Assembly (NCBI GenBank): GCA_023417265.1
Contig: JAEZFY010000036.1
Coordinates: 1 to 6,515, forward strand
Origin: Actinomycetes bacterium
GTDB taxonomy: Bacteria > Actinomycetota > Acidimicrobiia > Acidimicrobiales > Ilumatobacteraceae
Length of the DNA stretch: 6,515 bases
Direction of reading: 5' to 3'
Shown here: one piece after another, positions 5,420-6,515 of the stretch
Position numbering within the stretch: position 1 is the first letter of the stretch
How the letters are laid out: each line of letters begins with the position of its first letter
The notes under the pieces: generated by a model
Told to the model about the DNA's origin: nothing
The model's database searches: none
The model's input: only the letters and a program-made list of their open reading frames with translations
Made by a program: the position numbers and the translations under genes

Positions 5420-6304
5420 GTGGGGGTTGCGGTCGACGAGTGGGAACGGCAGGGTGCGCACGTCGCCTTCGGCCCAGACGGCGATGCGGTGTGGGCGGCC
5501 CGCCTCCCGGCCGAGCGCGACGTCGGTGCGCCACCGGTGCTGTTGCTGCACGGCTTCCCGACGTGCTCGTACGACTGGGGCCCCGTCGTGCCGGCGCTGC
5601 GCGCGGAGCGCGACGTGGTGCTCTTCGACTTCCTCGGGTTCGGCATGTCGGCCAAGCCCGACCGGCGCTACGGGTTGCGGCTGCACGCCGACACGGCCGA
5701 GGCCGTCGCCGCCCAGTTCGGGCTGACCGAGGTCGACCTCGTCACCCACGACATGGGCGACTCGGTGGGCGGCGAGCTGCTCGCCCGCGGGCTCGACGGC
5801 TCGCTCGGCTTCGGCGTGCGCCGGCGCGTGCTCACGAACGGCTCGATCTACCTCGACATGGCCCAGCTCACCGACGGGCAGACCCTGCTGCTGTCGCTGC
5901 CGGACGCGCACACACCGATCATCGGCGCCGATGGCGGTGTCGCGTGGCGGCGGGCGATCCGGGCGACCTTGGCCCCCGAGTCTCTGGTGGACGACGCCGA
6001 GATCGACGCCCTGTACGAGCTGGCGGCGAGCGCCGACGGCTTGCCGATGATGCCGCGCACGATCCGCTACATGGAGGACCGCCGGGCCGAGGAGCGCCGC
6101 TTCACGGGGGCGATCGAGCGCCACCCGTCTCCCCTCACGGTGGTGTGGGGTGACCGCGACCCGATCGCCGTCGTGGCGATGGTCGCCGCCCTGCGCAACG
6201 CCCGCCCGGACACGTCGGTGACGATCCTCGAAGGCGTCGGCCACTACCCGATGCTCGAAGCTCCGGACGCGTTCGCGGCGGCCCTGCTGGCAGCGCTCGA
6301 CTGA
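5420..6304 (+). CDS. Alpha/beta hydrolase, MEST-like / epoxide hydrolase-haloalkane dehalogenase branch
   Basis: A 294-residue alpha/beta-hydrolase. The oxyanion-hole motif LLLHGFPTCSYDW is at 41-53 and FDFLGFGMSAKPD at 69-81. The nucleophile elbow reads VTHDMGDSVGGEL (108-120), placing Asp111 where serine hydrolases have Ser; Asp nucleophiles are known in epoxide hydrolases and haloalkane dehalogenases. WGDRDP (243-248; Asp247 the likely acid) and GVGHYPMLEAP (272-282; His275) complete the triad. The combination of HDxGDSV, a following LTNGSIYLDM (138-147) and HYPMLE closely recalls MEST/PEG1-type hydrolases of animals and their bacterial relatives, whose substrates are poorly known. No signal peptide is seen, so it is probably cytoplasmic. 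The start is GTG at 5420, 7 nt behind a TAGGGT box. It follows arsC by 34 bp and converges on dapD with 4 bp between the stop codons. Confidence 0.87.
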   Translation: MGVAVDEWERQGAHVAFGPDGDAVWAARLPAERDVGAPPVLLLHGFPTCSYDWGPVVPALRAERDVVLFDFLGFGMSAKPDRRYGLRLHADTAEAVAAQFGLTEVDLVTHDMGDSVGGELLARGLDGSLGFGVRRRVLTNGSIYLDMAQLTDGQTLLLSLPDAHTPIIGADGGVAWRRAIRATLAPESLVDDAEIDALYELAASADGLPMMPRTIRYMEDRRAEERRFTGAIERHPSPLTVVWGDRDPIAVVAMVAALRNARPDTSVTILEGVGHYPMLEAPDAFAAALLAALD

Positions 6305-6315
6305 ACGCTCAGTCG
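6298..6315. terminator. Perfect stop-codon hairpin between convergent hydrolase and dapD genes
   Basis: CGACTGA (6298-6304), a 4-nt loop ACGC and TCAGTCG (6309-6315) form a perfect 7-bp hairpin containing both TGA stop codons. The symmetry arises because both genes end in an Asp codon GAC followed by TGA, plus one further C-G pair. No T tract follows on either strand, so it may work as a compact bidirectional terminator or may only be a pause site. Confidence 0.45.
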
Positions 6316-6515
6316 TTGGCGTGGAGGGCTTCGTTGAGCGAGCCCCACGAGCCCACCCGCTGGCGGGCGATCACCTGGCCGGACTGGCCGTCGCGGATGA
6401 ACATCAGGCCGTTGCGGCCCGACAGCTCGCGCGCCTTGACGACGGTGCCGTCGGGCGTCAGTACCGGCGTCGACGCCGTCACGTAGAGGCCGGCCTCGAC
6501 GACGCAGTCGTCGCC
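6309..6515 (-). CDS. dapD: 2,3,4,5-tetrahydropyridine-2,6-dicarboxylate N-succinyltransferase, C-terminal part (5' end outside window)
   Basis: Sixty-eight C-terminal residues are present on the minus strand, ending at TGA 6311-6309; the gene continues past the right edge. The fragment opens with GDDCVVEAGLYVTA, a left-handed beta-helix turn that I recall as essentially identical in Mycobacterium tuberculosis DapD. It continues with VKARELSGRNGLMF and finishes SLNEALHAND, which parallels the NEDLHAN end of that protein. DapD transfers succinyl from succinyl-CoA to tetrahydrodipicolinate in the diaminopimelate/lysine pathway, supplying the peptidoglycan cross-link residue. It works as a cytoplasmic trimer. 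The actinobacterial type of C-terminus supports the taxonomic guess for the window. The catalytic residues lie in the missing part. It is convergent with the alpha/beta hydrolase, and the two stop codons share a hairpin. Confidence 0.93.
   Translation of the reverse strand, partial: GDDCVVEAGLYVTASTPVLTPDGTVVKARELSGRNGLMFIRDGQSGQVIARQRVGSWGSLNEALHAND

Noticed and set aside
261..5726. Very long plus-strand open frames covering 261-1442, 982-2118, 2519-4183 and 3747-5726.
   Set aside because: They are antisense or out-of-frame to well-supported genes, are dominated by Arg, Gly, Ala, Pro and His, and show no domain. They arise from the high GC content, which removes stop codons.
5342..6244. A 300-codon minus-strand open frame opposite the alpha/beta hydrolase.
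   Set aside because: Its low-complexity Arg/Ala/Val/His-rich translation has no motifs, whereas the plus-strand frame has a full catalytic triad.
1..6515. A search for a defence island, CRISPR array, prophage, transposon ends, tRNA or riboswitch.
   Set aside because: No transposase, integrase, nuclease-partner genes, direct-repeat array or structured RNA signature was seen; the genes are ordinary chromosomal families.

Overview
This is a very GC-rich window (roughly 70% by eye) packed with genes on both strands and with almost no intergenic DNA. Every open stretch is under about 65 bp. Three things point to a high-GC actinobacterium, possibly an Acidimicrobiia-type lineage: a dapD of the actinobacterial type, a stand-alone LigD-type polymerase like those of mycobacteria, and start codons (ATG or GTG) that sit 6-7 nt behind TANNNT boxes, as in leaderless actinobacterial genes. 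The lineage is inferred from gene content and signals, not from a marker gene. I see no RNA genes, mobile elements, CRISPR arrays or long repeats.

Layout: (1) 1-325 (+), the C-terminal end of a TauD/TfdA-type Fe(II)/2-oxoglutarate dioxygenase. (2) 2073-345 (-), a two-gene unit: a class II aldolase/adducin-family protein, then an RhtA-like EamA permease. (3) 2119-2502 (+), an atypical RidA-family protein, divergent from the aldolase. (4) 4967-2510 (-), a three-gene unit: a stand-alone LigD-type primase-polymerase, a pirin and a YdjA-like nitroreductase. (5) 5032-6304 (+), an ArsC-type arsenate reductase, then a MEST-like alpha/beta hydrolase that probably has its own promoter. (6) 6515-6309 (-), the C-terminal end of dapD (lysine/diaminopimelate biosynthesis).

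The genes look like a chromosomal mixture of small-molecule metabolism, redox or damage control and DNA repair, not a single pathway. The most coherent group is polymerase-pirin-nitroreductase, divergent from arsC, which could be a stress-related neighbourhood; that is inference. I did not find a convincing new defence system or other novel multigene system.

Two architectural patterns repeat. First, five gene starts lie 6-7 nt behind a TANNNT-like -10 box (TAGCCT, TAGACG, TACGGT, TACCGT, TAGGGT). This argues for leaderless transcription and helps fix the start codons. Second, all three convergent gene ends are only 4-19 bp apart, and each forms an inverted repeat with both TGA stop codons in the stem. 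These are candidate compact bidirectional terminators.
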